From: Comamonadaceae bacterium
GTDB lineage: Bacteria; Pseudomonadota; Gammaproteobacteria; Burkholderiales; Burkholderiaceae_C
Length of the DNA stretch: 34,018 nucleotides
NCBI GenBank assembly: GCA_947372865.1
Contig: CANBVJ010000037.1
Location: 1 to 34,018, forward strand
Direction: 5' to 3'
Of this stretch, positions 8,802-15,781 are shown piece after piece (within the stretch, counting starts at the first letter, position 1; each line of letters opens with the position of its first letter). Under the pieces are notes generated by a model that had not been told where the DNA came from, searched no databases, and was given only the letters and a program-made list of their open reading frames with translations. Made by a program: the position numbers and the translations under genes.

Positions 8802-10100
8802 CTAGGCGCTGCGCTCAAACGCCAGGCGGCCGCCCACCAGCGTGGCGCGCACCTGGGCGGGCATCTCGTAGCCCGCAAAAGGCGTGTGCTTGCTCTGGCT
8901 GCGCAGCGCCTGGGGCTGCACTTGCCACGCCGCCTGGGTGTCAAGCACGCAAATATCGGCCGCGCCGCCTACGTGCAGGCGCCCCAGGCTGCTCGCCAGC
9001 GCGCCTACCGATGCGCCCAGCACGGCTGCGCTGTTGCTGGTAACGCAGGCCAGCGCATGCGCCAAGGGCACGCCGTCGGTCTGCGCCCATTTGAGCGCCA
9101 GGCTCAGCAGCAACTCCAGGCCGGTGGCGCCGGGTTCGGCTTCGGCAAAAGGCAGGTCTTTTTCATCGGCGCCCACGGGCGTGTGGTCAGAGACAAGGGC
9201 GTCCACCGTGCCGTCGGCCAGGGCGGCGCGCAGCGCGGCGCGGTCGGCCTGTTGGCGCAGCGGCGGGGTCAGGCGGGTGCGGCTGTCAAAGTAGCCCACG
9301 TCCAGATCGGTCAGGTGCAAAGAATTGATGCTGATGTCGCAGGTGACCGGCAGGCCTTGGGCCTTGGCCTGGCGCACCAGCTCCACCCCGGCGGCGCTGC
9401 TGATGCGGCACAGGTGCACGCGGGTGCCGGTGGCACGCACCAGCTCAAAAATCGTGTGCAGGGCAATGGTCTCTGCCGCCACCGGCACGCCGCTCAGGCC
9501 CATGCGCGTGGCCAGCGGCCCGCTGGCGGCCACGCCTTTGCCCAGATACAACTCTTGCGGACGCAGCCACACGGTGTAGCCAAACGAGCGCGCGTATTGC
9601 AGCGCGCGCTGCATCACCTGCGTGTTGGCCAGCGGCACTTCGGCCTGGCCAAAACCAACGCAACCGGCTTCGGTCAGCTGCAGCATCTCCGTCAGCACCT
9701 CACCGTGCAGGCCGCGCGTGAGCGCTCCCAGCGGCAGCACGCGCGCCTGGTGCAGGTTTTCGGCTTTGAAGCGCAGCATTTCCACCAGACCGGGCTCGTC
9801 GAGCACCGGGTCGGTGTCGGGCGGACAGACCAGGCTGGTGACGCCACCGGCCACCGCAGCGGCCAATTCAGATGCCAGCATGCCTTCGTGTTCGTGGCCG
9901 GGCTCGCGCAGGCGCGCAGCCAAATCCACCAGGCCGGGGATGACCAGGCAGCCCTTGGCGTTAATCGTGTGTGCGGCAGCAAAGTCGTGCGGCGCCGCGC
10001 CGATAGACAAGACGCGCCCTGCCGCAATCGCCACATCGGCCACCGCGTCAAAGCCGCTGGCCGGGTCGATCACGCGACCGTTTTGAATAAGAATTTTCAT
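8802..10100 (-). CDS. pyrC': Dihydroorotase-like PyrC' pseudo-enzyme, probable structural partner of PyrB
   Basis: This is an amidohydrolase-fold protein of the long dihydroorotase class (432 residues), encoded 12 bases after pyrB with a good ribosome site (AAGGAAAG). In active enzymes the first metal-binding motif reads GLVDLHVHLREPG; here it reads GLVDLAARLREPG, so both histidines (positions 61 and 63) are lost. The later region around LRPQELYL also lacks the usual metal-site histidine, while the SDHTP segment near the C-terminus keeps its Asp. Inactive dihydroorotases called PyrC' are known from Pseudomonas, where they hold the aspartate transcarbamoylase dodecamer together. The same role is the best inference here, with a catalytic PyrC expected elsewhere in the genome. 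An automatic label of 'dihydroorotase' would be misleading. Confidence 0.9.
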   Translation of the reverse strand: MKILIQNGRVIDPASGFDAVADVAIAAGRVLSIGAAPHDFAAAHTINAKGCLVIPGLVDLAARLREPGHEHEGMLASELAAAVAGGVTSLVCPPDTDPVLDEPGLVEMLRFKAENLHQARVLPLGALTRGLHGEVLTEMLQLTEAGCVGFGQAEVPLANTQVMQRALQYARSFGYTVWLRPQELYLGKGVAASGPLATRMGLSGVPVAAETIALHTIFELVRATGTRVHLCRISSAAGVELVRQAKAQGLPVTCDISINSLHLTDLDVGYFDSRTRLTPPLRQQADRAALRAALADGTVDALVSDHTPVGADEKDLPFAEAEPGATGLELLLSLALKWAQTDGVPLAHALACVTSNSAAVLGASVGALASSLGRLHVGGAADICVLDTQAAWQVQPQALRSQSKHTPFAGYEMPAQVRATLVGGRLAFERSA

Positions 10101-10112
10101 GGCGTGCTTTCC

Positions 10113-11075
10113 TTACGCTTCGTTGCCAGCCACGATGCCCATCACCGCCATACGCACCGCAATGCCAAAGGTCACCTGCGGCAAGATCACGCTTTGCAGC
10201 CCGTCCACCACCGCCGAGTCAATTTCCACCCCGCGGTTAATAGGGCCCGGGTGCATGACGATGGCGTCGCTCTTGGCCAGTAGCAGTTTTTCGGGGGTCA
10301 GGCCAAAGCTCTTGAAATACTCTTGGCTTGAGGGCAAAAGCGCGCCGTTCATGCGCTCGTTTTGCAAGCGCAGCATGATCACCACGTCGCAGTCCTTGAT
10401 GCCTTCTTCTAGTGTGTTGCACACGCGCACGCCCATGGCCGCCATGTCGCTGGGCACCAGGGTGCGCGGCCCCACCACCCGCACTTCGGCGCAGCCCAGG
10501 GTGGTGAGCGCATGAATATCAGAGCGCGCCACGCGCGAATGCAGCACGTCGCCCACGATGGCCACCGTCAGGTTGGCAAAGTCTTTCTTGTAGTGGCGAA
10601 TGGTGTACATGTCGAGCAAACCCTGGGTCGGATGCGCATGGCGACCGTCCCCGGCGTTGACCACGTGCACATGGGGCGCCACGTGCTGGGCAATCAAATA
10701 CGGCGCGCCTGATTCGCTGTGGCGCACCACAAAAATGTCAGCCGCCATGGCGCTCAGGTTGGCAATGGTATCGAGCAGCGACTCGCCCTTGGACGCGCTG
10801 GAGCGCGCAATATCCAGGTTAATCACGTCCGCCGACAAGCGCGTGGCGGCAATGTCAAAAGTGGTGCGGGTGCGCGTGCTGTTCTCAAAAAACAGGTTGA
10901 ACACGCTTTTGCCCCGCAAAAGCGGCACCTTTTTGACCTCGCGGTCGCTCACCGACACAAACTGCGCCGCCGTGTCCAAAATGTGCGTGAGCATGTCTTT
11001 GGACAGGCCCTCGGTGGACAGCAGGTGAATCAGTTCGCCGTGTTTATTGAGTTGGGGATTGCGTCGGCCTAGCAT
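10113..11075 (-). CDS. pyrB: Aspartate carbamoyltransferase catalytic subunit
   Basis: This enzyme condenses carbamoyl phosphate with aspartate to N-carbamoyl-aspartate, the committed step of pyrimidine synthesis in the cytoplasm. The carbamoyl-phosphate loop [12 protein letters not shown] is at about residues 62-73. The HPTQGLLD motif lies mid-protein and [12 protein letters not shown] near the end. All the main active-site signatures are intact. At 320 residues it has the size of the catalytic chain found in PyrB-PyrC' complexes. No pyrI regulatory chain is present; the next gene is the inactive dihydroorotase instead. The ATG lies two bases after the pyrR stop, which suggests coupled translation in the pyrR-pyrB-pyrC' unit. 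Confidence 0.97.
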   Translation of the reverse strand: MLGRRNPQLNKHGELIHLLSTEGLSKDMLTHILDTAAQFVSVSDREVKKVPLLRGKSVFNLFFENSTRTRTTFDIAATRLSADVINLDIARSSASKGESLLDTIANLSAMAADIFVVRHSESGAPYLIAQHVAPHVHVVNAGDGRHAHPTQGLLDMYTIRHYKKDFANLTVAIVGDVLHSRVARSDIHALTTLGCAEVRVVGPRTLVPSDMAAMGVRVCNTLEEGIKDCDVVIMLRLQNERMNGALLPSSQEYFKSFGLTPEKLLLAKSDAIVMHPGPINRGVEIDSAVVDGLQSVILPQVTFGIAVRMAVMGIVAGNEA

Positions 11076-11077
11076 GC

Positions 11078-11743
11078 TCAGGCACCTTTCACGTCAAAAC
11101 TAAAGTGGCCGTCGGCGTCACGCACCAGCGCCAGCGACTGCGTGGGCTCCAGGCTCACGCGGGCGGCGGCAAAGTCGGCCTGGATGGGCAGCTCGCGCCC
11201 GCCCCGGTCCACCAGCACCGCCAGTTTCACGCTGGCCGGGCGGCCGTAGTCAAACAGCTCGTTGGTCACAGCGCGGATGGTGCGCCCGGTAAACAGCACG
11301 TCATCCAACACCACAATATGCGCGCCCTGCACCGCAAACGGCAGCTTGGTCTGCCCGCCGGCGGCCAAGCCACGCTTGGCAAAGTCGTCGCGGTGCATGG
11401 CAGACGAAATCGTGCCAAAGCTGCCACTCAAACCCAGGTCTTTTTGCAGCCGCTCGGCCAACCAGGCGCCGCCCGAGGTAATACCCACCAGGCGCGAATC
11501 AGGCCCGCACAGGCCACGCACGCCGCGCAGCAGTTCTATGTAGAGAGCTTCCGCATTCAGAATTAAAGCCCCCACGCTCGTCGCTGCGCGTACTTCGCTG
11601 CCCCCCGAGGGGGCGTTCGCGCCTTGGGACGGCCCGGCGGCGACGCCATTTGCCCCCACGCTCGTCGCTGCGCGTACTTCGCTGCCCCCCGAGGGGGCGT
11701 TCGCGCCTTGGGACGGCCCGGCGGCGCTCATCGAATCTGGCAT
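11078..11743 (-). CDS. pyrR: PyrR-type phosphoribosyltransferase / pyrimidine operon regulator, with repeat-derived N-terminus
   Basis: This is a type I phosphoribosyltransferase of the PyrR family. PyrR proteins regulate pyr genes, and some convert uracil to UMP. The PRPP-binding motif [12 protein letters not shown] is intact, and the core runs from about [11 protein letters not shown] to the C-terminus. The start is taken as the ATG at 11741-11743: GAGGA (11751-11755) lies seven bases upstream, and the ATG overlaps the ruvX stop as TGATG. This gives 221 residues. The first 60 or so are odd: after MPDSMS come two identical 25-residue copies ([20 protein letters not shown] and so on), encoded by a duplicated 75-bp GC-rich palindromic repeat, before the conserved core. 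Without the insertion the length would match ordinary PyrR. Whether the tail is tolerated, or translation begins later (a GTG precedes the core), is unknown. Confidence 0.9.
   Translation of the reverse strand: MPDSMSAAGPSQGANAPSGGSEVRAATSVGANGVAAGPSQGANAPSGGSEVRAATSVGALILNAEALYIELLRGVRGLCGPDSRLVGITSGGAWLAERLQKDLGLSGSFGTISSAMHRDDFAKRGLAAGGQTKLPFAVQGAHIVVLDDVLFTGRTIRAVTNELFDYGRPASVKLAVLVDRGGRELPIQADFAAARVSLEPTQSLALVRDADGHFSFDVKGA
11568..11642. repeat. 75-bp palindromic GC-rich repeat, copy A (within pyrR)
   Basis: This unit is identical over 75 bases to copy B at 11652-11726, with nine bases between them. It contains the self-complementary core CCCCC-CGA-GGGGG (around 11602-11613). It resembles the dispersed intergenic palindromic repeats I recall from Comamonadaceae genomes, a point that needs a genome-wide search. 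Being 75 bases long (25 codons), it keeps the pyrR frame open. Confidence 0.85.
11652..11726. repeat. 75-bp palindromic GC-rich repeat, copy B (within pyrR)
   Basis: This is the second direct copy of the unit at 11568-11642, offset by 84 bases (28 codons). It lies just inside the pyrR start codon (11743), so its hairpin would form in the first part of the pyrR message, where it could affect translation or transcription of the downstream pyr genes. The effect is inference; the duplication is seen directly. Confidence 0.85.
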
Positions 11744-12198
11744 CAAAGGCTCCTCAAAAATTGTTCCAAAATAATGCAAGCCGACGCCGCATCCGCGTCC
11801 TTGGCGCCTGAGGCCAAGGCTTCGGTGGTGCTGTAGCGCTCGTCTACCTCAAACACCGGCAAGCCAAAGCGCCCGCGCAACTGACGGCCAAACTTTTGCG
11901 CACGCACTGTGTTTTCATGCGCCGCGCCGTCGGGGTGGTAGGGCACGCCGATCACGATGGCGTCGGGCTGCCACTCTTTCAGGCGTTGGGCGATCTGGGC
12001 AAAGCGCGCGTCGCCGATGGCGGCAATGGTGGGTTGCGGCTGCGCTGTGCCCAAAAGCCGGTTGCCTACGGCCACGCCAGTGCGCTTCATGCCAAAGTCA
12101 AAGGCAATAAACGTGGAGAGATTGGCCCCCACTGCGGGCAAGGTGTCAGCCGTAAGCGGTGCGCTGCCCAAAGGTGGAGTGGCAGAAGAAACGCTCAT
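11743..12198 (-). CDS. ruvX: RuvX/YqgF-family putative Holliday junction resolvase / pre-16S rRNA nuclease
   Basis: This is an RNase-H-fold nuclease. In E. coli YqgF takes part in maturation of the 16S rRNA 5' end, and the family was first predicted to resolve Holliday junctions. The motifs FDFGMKRTGVAVGN (first acidic strand), AIVIGVPYHPDG and VDERYSTTEA are visible, ending with the acidic region GAKDADAASACIIL. A 28-residue N-terminal extension precedes the conserved core, so the start may lie further inside. However, the ATG at 12196-12198 overlaps the yqgE stop by four bases (ATGA), which supports the longer form. The 3' end overlaps the pyrR start codon as TGATG. Confidence 0.93.
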   Translation of the reverse strand: MSVSSATPPLGSAPLTADTLPAVGANLSTFIAFDFGMKRTGVAVGNRLLGTAQPQPTIAAIGDARFAQIAQRLKEWQPDAIVIGVPYHPDGAAHENTVRAQKFGRQLRGRFGLPVFEVDERYSTTEALASGAKDADAASACIILEQFLRSL

Positions 12199-12794
12199 GC
12201 ACTGCCCGCGTGTGGCGAGATCATCCAGGCCTGCAGGCCCAAAAGCGCCAGCGCCTGGTCGTAGCGCTGGGCCACGGGCGTGTCAAAAATGATGCTGCTT
12301 TTGGCGTCTACGGTCAGCCAGCTGTTTTCCTTGATTTCGGTCTCCAACTGGCCTTCGCCCCAGGACGAATAGCCCAGCGACACCAGCACCTTGCGCGGCC
12401 CAGCGCCCGTGGCGATGGCCTCTAACACGTCGCGCGAAGTGGTCATCTCCAGCCCACCGGGAATCACCATGGTGGACGCATAGAGCGAGGCTTCCGGGCG
12501 GTCCTGGTCGGCAAACACCGGCTCGTGCAGCACAAAGCCGCGTTCTTCGTGCACCGGCCCGCCCTGAAAAACCGCCTGGTTGACCAGGTCTGCGCGCTGC
12601 AGTTGCAAGTCCACCTTGCCAAACAGCGCGCCCATTTTGAGTTCGGCCGGTTTGTTGATGATCAGGCCGAGCGCGCCGCGTGGGCTGTGTTCGCACAGGT
12701 AAACCACGCTTTTGCTGAACATGCCGTCTTCCAGCCCGGGCATCGCAATCAAAAAATGGTGCGTGAGGTTGGTGGGTGCAGAATCGCCGGTCAT
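12195..12794 (-). CDS. yqgE: YqgE/AlgH family protein (UPF0301)
   Basis: This is a conserved cytoplasmic protein of the YqgE/AlgH family, 199 residues, close to the usual size. Signatures seen are THHFLIAMPGLEDGMFSKSV at the N-terminus, the GALGLIINKP segment, QGGPVHEERGFVLH, and YSSWGEGQLETEIKENSWL. Its biochemical function is not established; AlgH was linked to alginate regulation in Pseudomonas, but the family is far wider. It is the first gene of the minus-strand run, and its 3' end overlaps ruvX by four bases. Its start faces the photolyase start across only 21 bases, so the promoters of the two genes must be very close or overlap the opposite gene. Confidence 0.93.
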   Translation of the reverse strand: MTGDSAPTNLTHHFLIAMPGLEDGMFSKSVVYLCEHSPRGALGLIINKPAELKMGALFGKVDLQLQRADLVNQAVFQGGPVHEERGFVLHEPVFADQDRPEASLYASTMVIPGGLEMTTSRDVLEAIATGAGPRKVLVSLGYSSWGEGQLETEIKENSWLTVDAKSSIIFDTPVAQRYDQALALLGLQAWMISPHAGSA

Positions 12795-12815
12795 CTTTCG
12801 ATTTTAACGGCAGGC

Positions 12816-14300
12816 ATGGAACACACTTACCCCACCGGACTCGTCTGGTTTCGGCGCGATTTGCGCACCAGCGACAACCCCGCACTCGCCCGGGCGCTGC
12901 AATCCTGCGCCCAGGTGCACTGCGTGTTTGTGTTTGACCGCAGCATTCTGGACGCCCTGCCGCGCGCCGACCGGCGGGTCGAATTTATCCAGGCCAGCCT
13001 GGTGGAGCTTGACGCCGACCTGCGCGCCTTGGCGGGGAAGGCTGGGGCTGGCCTGGTCGTGCGCCATGCGGTAGCGGCAGACGAAATCCCCCGCCTGGCG
13101 GCCATGCTACAAGCCCAGGCCGTATTTGCCGCCCACGACTACGAACCCGCCGCGCTGGCGCGCGACGCCCAGGTGCAAAGCGCGCTGGCAGCCAGCGGCG
13201 CGGCCTGGGTTGGCGTCAAAGACCATGTGATTTTTGAGCGGCGCGAGGTGCTCACCCAAACCGGCAAGCCCTATGGCGTGTTTACGCCCTACTTGCGCGC
13301 TTGGCTGGCGCGCATGGGCGACGCCGGCCCGACGCGCCACGACAGCCACAGCAGCACCAAGCGCCTGGCCGCGCGCCCCGCAGGCTTTGACGCACCCGTT
13401 CCCACCCTGGCGGACATCGGGTTTGAACCCACCAATCTGCGCGCCTTGGGCATTGCGCCGGGCGCCTCGGGCGCGCAGGCGATGCTGGAAGACTTTTTGC
13501 CGCGCATGGACGCCTACGACGAGACGCGCAACTTTCCCGCAGTCAAGGGCCCCAGTTACCTGGGCGTGCATCTGCGCTTTGGCACAGTTTCGATACGGCA
13601 ACTCGTGGCGCTGGCCCTTCCCCGCCACCAGGACGGCAACAAAGGTGCCAGCGTCTGGCTCGCAGAACTGGGTTGGCGGGACTTTTATTTTCAGATTCTG
13701 GCCAACTTCCCCCAGGTGGCCGCCGGCGCTTTCAAGCCCGAGTACGACGCCATCGTCTGGGAACAGGGGCCCCGCGCGCAAGCCCTGTTTGCCGCCTGGT
13801 GCGAGGGCCGCACCGGCTACCCGCTGGTGGACGCGGCCATGGCGCAGCTCAACCAAAGCGGCTACATGCACAACCGCCTGCGCATGGTGGCGGGCAGTTT
13901 TCTGGTCAAACACCTGGGGCTGGACTGGCGCTGGGGCGAGGCCTATTTTGCAAAGCACCTCAACGACTTTGACCTCTCGGCCAACAACGGCGGCTGGCAA
14001 TGGGTGGCGTCCAGCGGCTGCGACGCGCAGCCTTACTTTCGCATCTTCAACCCGGTCACGCAAAGCGAGCGCTTTGATGCCAGCGGCAAGTTCATCAAAC
14101 GCTACCTGCCCGCCCTGGCTGGCCTGGACGCCAAAAGCATCCACGCCCCCTGGCTGGCCAAGCCGCTGGTCTTGCAGGCCGCAGGCTTGGTGCTCGGGCG
14201 CGACTACCCCGCGCCCGTGGTGGACCACGCAACGGCCAGGGCGCTGACCTTGCAGCGCTATGGGGTGGTGAAGAAAGTGGAAATAGTCGATCAGCCCTAG
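12816..14300 (+). CDS. phrB: Deoxyribodipyrimidine photolyase (cryptochrome/photolyase family)
   Basis: This flavoprotein repairs UV-induced cyclobutane pyrimidine dimers using blue light. The N-terminal alpha/beta antenna domain begins LVWFRRDLRTSDNPAL. The C-terminal FAD-binding domain carries LGWRDFYFQIL, the TGYPLVDAAMAQL helix, MHNRLRMVAGSFLVKHL, and NNGGWQWVASSGCDAQPYFRIFNP, which are hallmark class I CPD photolyase motifs. It is 494 residues long. The ATG at 12816 was chosen because the family motif starts a few residues later; the open frame upstream to 12525 only overlaps yqgE in antisense. The gene is monocistronic here: its stop is followed 19 bases later by the convergent end of the HEPN gene. 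Confidence 0.96.
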   Translation: MEHTYPTGLVWFRRDLRTSDNPALARALQSCAQVHCVFVFDRSILDALPRADRRVEFIQASLVELDADLRALAGKAGAGLVVRHAVAADEIPRLAAMLQAQAVFAAHDYEPAALARDAQVQSALAASGAAWVGVKDHVIFERREVLTQTGKPYGVFTPYLRAWLARMGDAGPTRHDSHSSTKRLAARPAGFDAPVPTLADIGFEPTNLRALGIAPGASGAQAMLEDFLPRMDAYDETRNFPAVKGPSYLGVHLRFGTVSIRQLVALALPRHQDGNKGASVWLAELGWRDFYFQILANFPQVAAGAFKPEYDAIVWEQGPRAQALFAAWCEGRTGYPLVDAAMAQLNQSGYMHNRLRMVAGSFLVKHLGLDWRWGEAYFAKHLNDFDLSANNGGWQWVASSGCDAQPYFRIFNPVTQSERFDASGKFIKRYLPALAGLDAKSIHAPWLAKPLVLQAAGLVLGRDYPAPVVDHATARALTLQRYGVVKKVEIVDQP

Positions 14301-14319
14301 GTGGGGGGCGGACTATTGC

Positions 14320-14739
14320 CTATTGATCTACAAGTGCCTGCACTTCCTCAATCAGACCGTGAACTAACGCGCAGAGCTCGGCGACGGTGGACTCTTCGAC
14401 CTCAAGATAACCCTCGTATTCCGCCAAGTTGCGCTTATGGTGCGCCACGTCCAGCACACGCCAGCGACTGGCGGGCCAGCCCAGGGTGTGGCTAAGACAC
14501 TGAAAGACGGTGTAACGGTTTTCGCTGCGGTAGCCGTGCCATCGCAGTGCTGCCAAGGCTGCAGCGTGGGCGGCGTTGTAGGCGCTGGTAAAACGCCCCT
14601 CTAGCGACAATTTACCCAGCTTGGCGTCGCCTAGCCGGGTCTGGGCCATGGACAGCATGCGCTTGACCTCTTGCATGTTGCGCGGCTCGGCCTTTAACTG
14701 ACCGATTCGCACCAGGTTGCCCAACTCAGGCAGGCCCAT
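14320..14739 (-). CDS. HEPN-domain protein, probable toxin of an HEPN-MNT pair
   Basis: This is a small alpha-helical protein (139 residues) downstream of a nucleotidyltransferase, the arrangement of HEPN-MNT (type VII) toxin-antitoxin modules. In that family HEPN proteins are RNases and the MNT partner neutralises them, in the Shewanella HepT/MntA case by adding AMP to a tyrosine. The features are helices with AYNAAHAAALAALRW, typical of HEPN, and a late motif HHKRNLAEYEGY (residues 100-111). The latter has Arg103-Asn104 but Tyr108 where canonical RX4HXY toxins have His, so RNase activity is doubtful. The start is placed at the second ATG because GGAG (14746-14749) lies six bases ahead of it. 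The upstream ATG (14745) abuts that site. Confidence 0.75.
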   Translation of the reverse strand: MGLPELGNLVRIGQLKAEPRNMQEVKRMLSMAQTRLGDAKLGKLSLEGRFTSAYNAAHAAALAALRWHGYRSENRYTVFQCLSHTLGWPASRWRVLDVAHHKRNLAEYEGYLEVEESTVAELCALVHGLIEEVQALVDQ

Positions 14740-14755
14740 AAGCATCTCCGTTAAA

Positions 14756-15319
14756 TCAACCGATCAAGGGCAGCACGGGCTGCGACAGCACCCGATGGAC
14801 GAACGAGTCGGGCTCGGCACGGCGGCGCTCGAATTCTTGGGGGGAATAGCAGCTTGGGTTGATTTTCCGCCCAAGCTGGGCTTCGGCGGGCTCAAGGACC
14901 GACAGTACTTGACTGAGCTGCAAGCCCTCACCCACCAGCATGACATCGATATCACTTTGGGCTGTGTCCGTTTGCTTGGCGACCGAGCCGTAAACCCAGG
15001 CGGACTGCAGGCCCGGCAGCAGCGCTTGCAGGGCTTCGCGCAACACCGGCACCGTGCCCAGGGTCTTGCGGGTCAACCCTACCAATTCGGCGTAGACAGG
15101 CGAATTGGGGTTGGCTTGGAAGCAGCGCAGGTTGCCAACCGCCTGAACATCGACCAAACCCGCTGCCGCTAGGCGGTTTAACTCCCGTTGCAAAGACGCG
15201 CTGCCCAAGCCGGTCAAACGGCGCAACTCGTTGAGGTGGTAAGCCCGCGTAGGCTGGCCAAAGATCCAGCCCAATACCCGTGACTGGCTGTCGGTAAAAA
15301 GTGCAGAACTGATGGTCAT
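14756..15319 (-). CDS. MNT nucleotidyltransferase with N-terminal winged-helix domain, probable antitoxin and autoregulator
   Basis: This is a two-domain protein of 187 residues. Residues about 10-65 (RVLGWIFGQPTRAYHLNELRRLTG onward) form a winged helix-turn-helix. Residues about 90-180 form a minimal nucleotidyltransferase with YGSVAKQTDTAQSDIDVM: Gly-Ser at 111-112 and the metal-binding Asp residues 123 and 125. MNT partners of HEPN toxins work as antitoxins. The fused DNA-binding domain suggests that this one also represses its own operon, and two operator-like palindromes lie directly at and upstream of its start. I chose the ATG at 15317-15319; a TTG at 15340 would place the start inside the palindrome. 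The HEPN gene follows after 16 bases. It was read as a toxin-antitoxin unit from family knowledge, with no functional proof. Confidence 0.8.
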   Translation of the reverse strand: MTISSALFTDSQSRVLGWIFGQPTRAYHLNELRRLTGLGSASLQRELNRLAAAGLVDVQAVGNLRCFQANPNSPVYAELVGLTRKTLGTVPVLREALQALLPGLQSAWVYGSVAKQTDTAQSDIDVMLVGEGLQLSQVLSVLEPAEAQLGRKINPSCYSPQEFERRRAEPDSFVHRVLSQPVLPLIG

Positions 15320-15332
15320 GCCAAATATTAGC
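15320..15332. promoter_or_regulatory. Operator-like site 1, imperfect palindrome at the MNT start
   Basis: The sequence GCCAAATATTAGC is a near-match to the core of the perfect palindrome at 15341-15353 (GCCAATTATTGGC; 11 of 13 bases agree). It directly abuts the ATG of the HTH-MNT gene. The two cores are 21 bp apart, about two helical turns, so a dimer pair could bind on the same DNA face. Confidence 0.45.
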
Positions 15333-15335
15333 ACG

Positions 15336-15358
15336 ATCAAGCCAATTATTGGCTTGAT
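15336..15358. promoter_or_regulatory. Operator-like site 2, perfect 23-bp palindrome upstream of the MNT-HEPN pair
   Basis: Perfect inverted repeat ATCAAGCCAAT-T-ATTGGCTTGAT with 11-base arms, centred 28 bp upstream of the ATG at 15319. It has no T-tract and little spacer, so an operator is likelier than a terminator. The winged-helix domain of the adjacent gene is the natural candidate binder, by inference from toxin-antitoxin autoregulation. Confidence 0.55.
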
Positions 15359-15491
15359 TTAATTGCGTTTGGTGCACTGTCACTTGCAACTTAGGCGTTG
15401 GGTCGGGCGCAAATAGCAAACTCCATTCGGCCAAAGCCAGAGACCTTAGTCCGGGCCCCGGCGCAACAAGCCTCAGCTCGTAAGTCTGACC

Positions 15492-15665
15492 TTAGATCTG
15501 CACCAATTCAAAGTCTTCCTTGCGGGCGCCGCATTCGGGGCAGACCCAGTTCATGGGCACATCGGCCCACAGGGTGCCGGGGGCGATACCGTCGTCTGGA
15601 GCGCCCAGCGCTTCGTCGTAAATCCAGCCGCAAATCAGGCACATCCAAGTTTTGGTATCAGTCAC
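15492..15665 (-). CDS. Rubredoxin
   Basis: This is a small iron electron carrier holding one Fe in a Cys4 site. The two ligand pairs are CLICGW (Cys-x2-Cys) and CPECGA (Cys-x2-Cys), separated by the usual YDEALGAPDDGIAPGT and PMNWVCPE sequences. The C-terminus RKEDFELVQI is typical. I chose the GTG at 15663-15665 (57 residues), because family members begin a few residues before the WMCLICGW motif; the open frame upstream to 15794 encodes nothing rubredoxin-like. Its gene is divergent from the thiD-like kinase and hemL. The electron partner is not shown by the neighbours. Confidence 0.9.
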   Translation of the reverse strand: MTDTKTWMCLICGWIYDEALGAPDDGIAPGTLWADVPMNWVCPECGARKEDFELVQI

Positions 15666-15781
15666 AGCGTCATAAACCTTGAGAATAGAATCGACTGATT
15701 GTAATAAGCACGCGCCAGCGCAATGGTTGGGCGGCGCCTCTGGGTTAAGGTTTGCATCGCATCCATTTTTCTGCCAAGACC
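15666..15781. promoter_or_regulatory. Divergent intergenic region between rubredoxin and the thiD-like gene
   Basis: These 116 bases separate two divergent starts and must hold promoters for both. No strong -35/-10 pair or palindrome stands out. The stretch nearest rubredoxin is AT-richer than its surroundings. Confidence 0.35.

Noticed and set aside
8718..10283. 521-codon plus-strand open frame opposite pyrC'
   Set aside because: Shadow of the dihydroorotase-like gene; composition (Arg, His, Gln, Ala) is typical of antisense frames in GC-rich DNA.
12525..12815. N-terminal extension of the photolyase frame
   Set aside because: It overlaps yqgE in antisense and is not conserved; the photolyase motif begins just after the ATG at 12816.
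15410..15491. CCGGGCCCCGG palindrome between MNT and rubredoxin as a regulatory element
   Set aside because: Short GC-only palindrome, likely by chance, with no adjacent T-tract or second copy.
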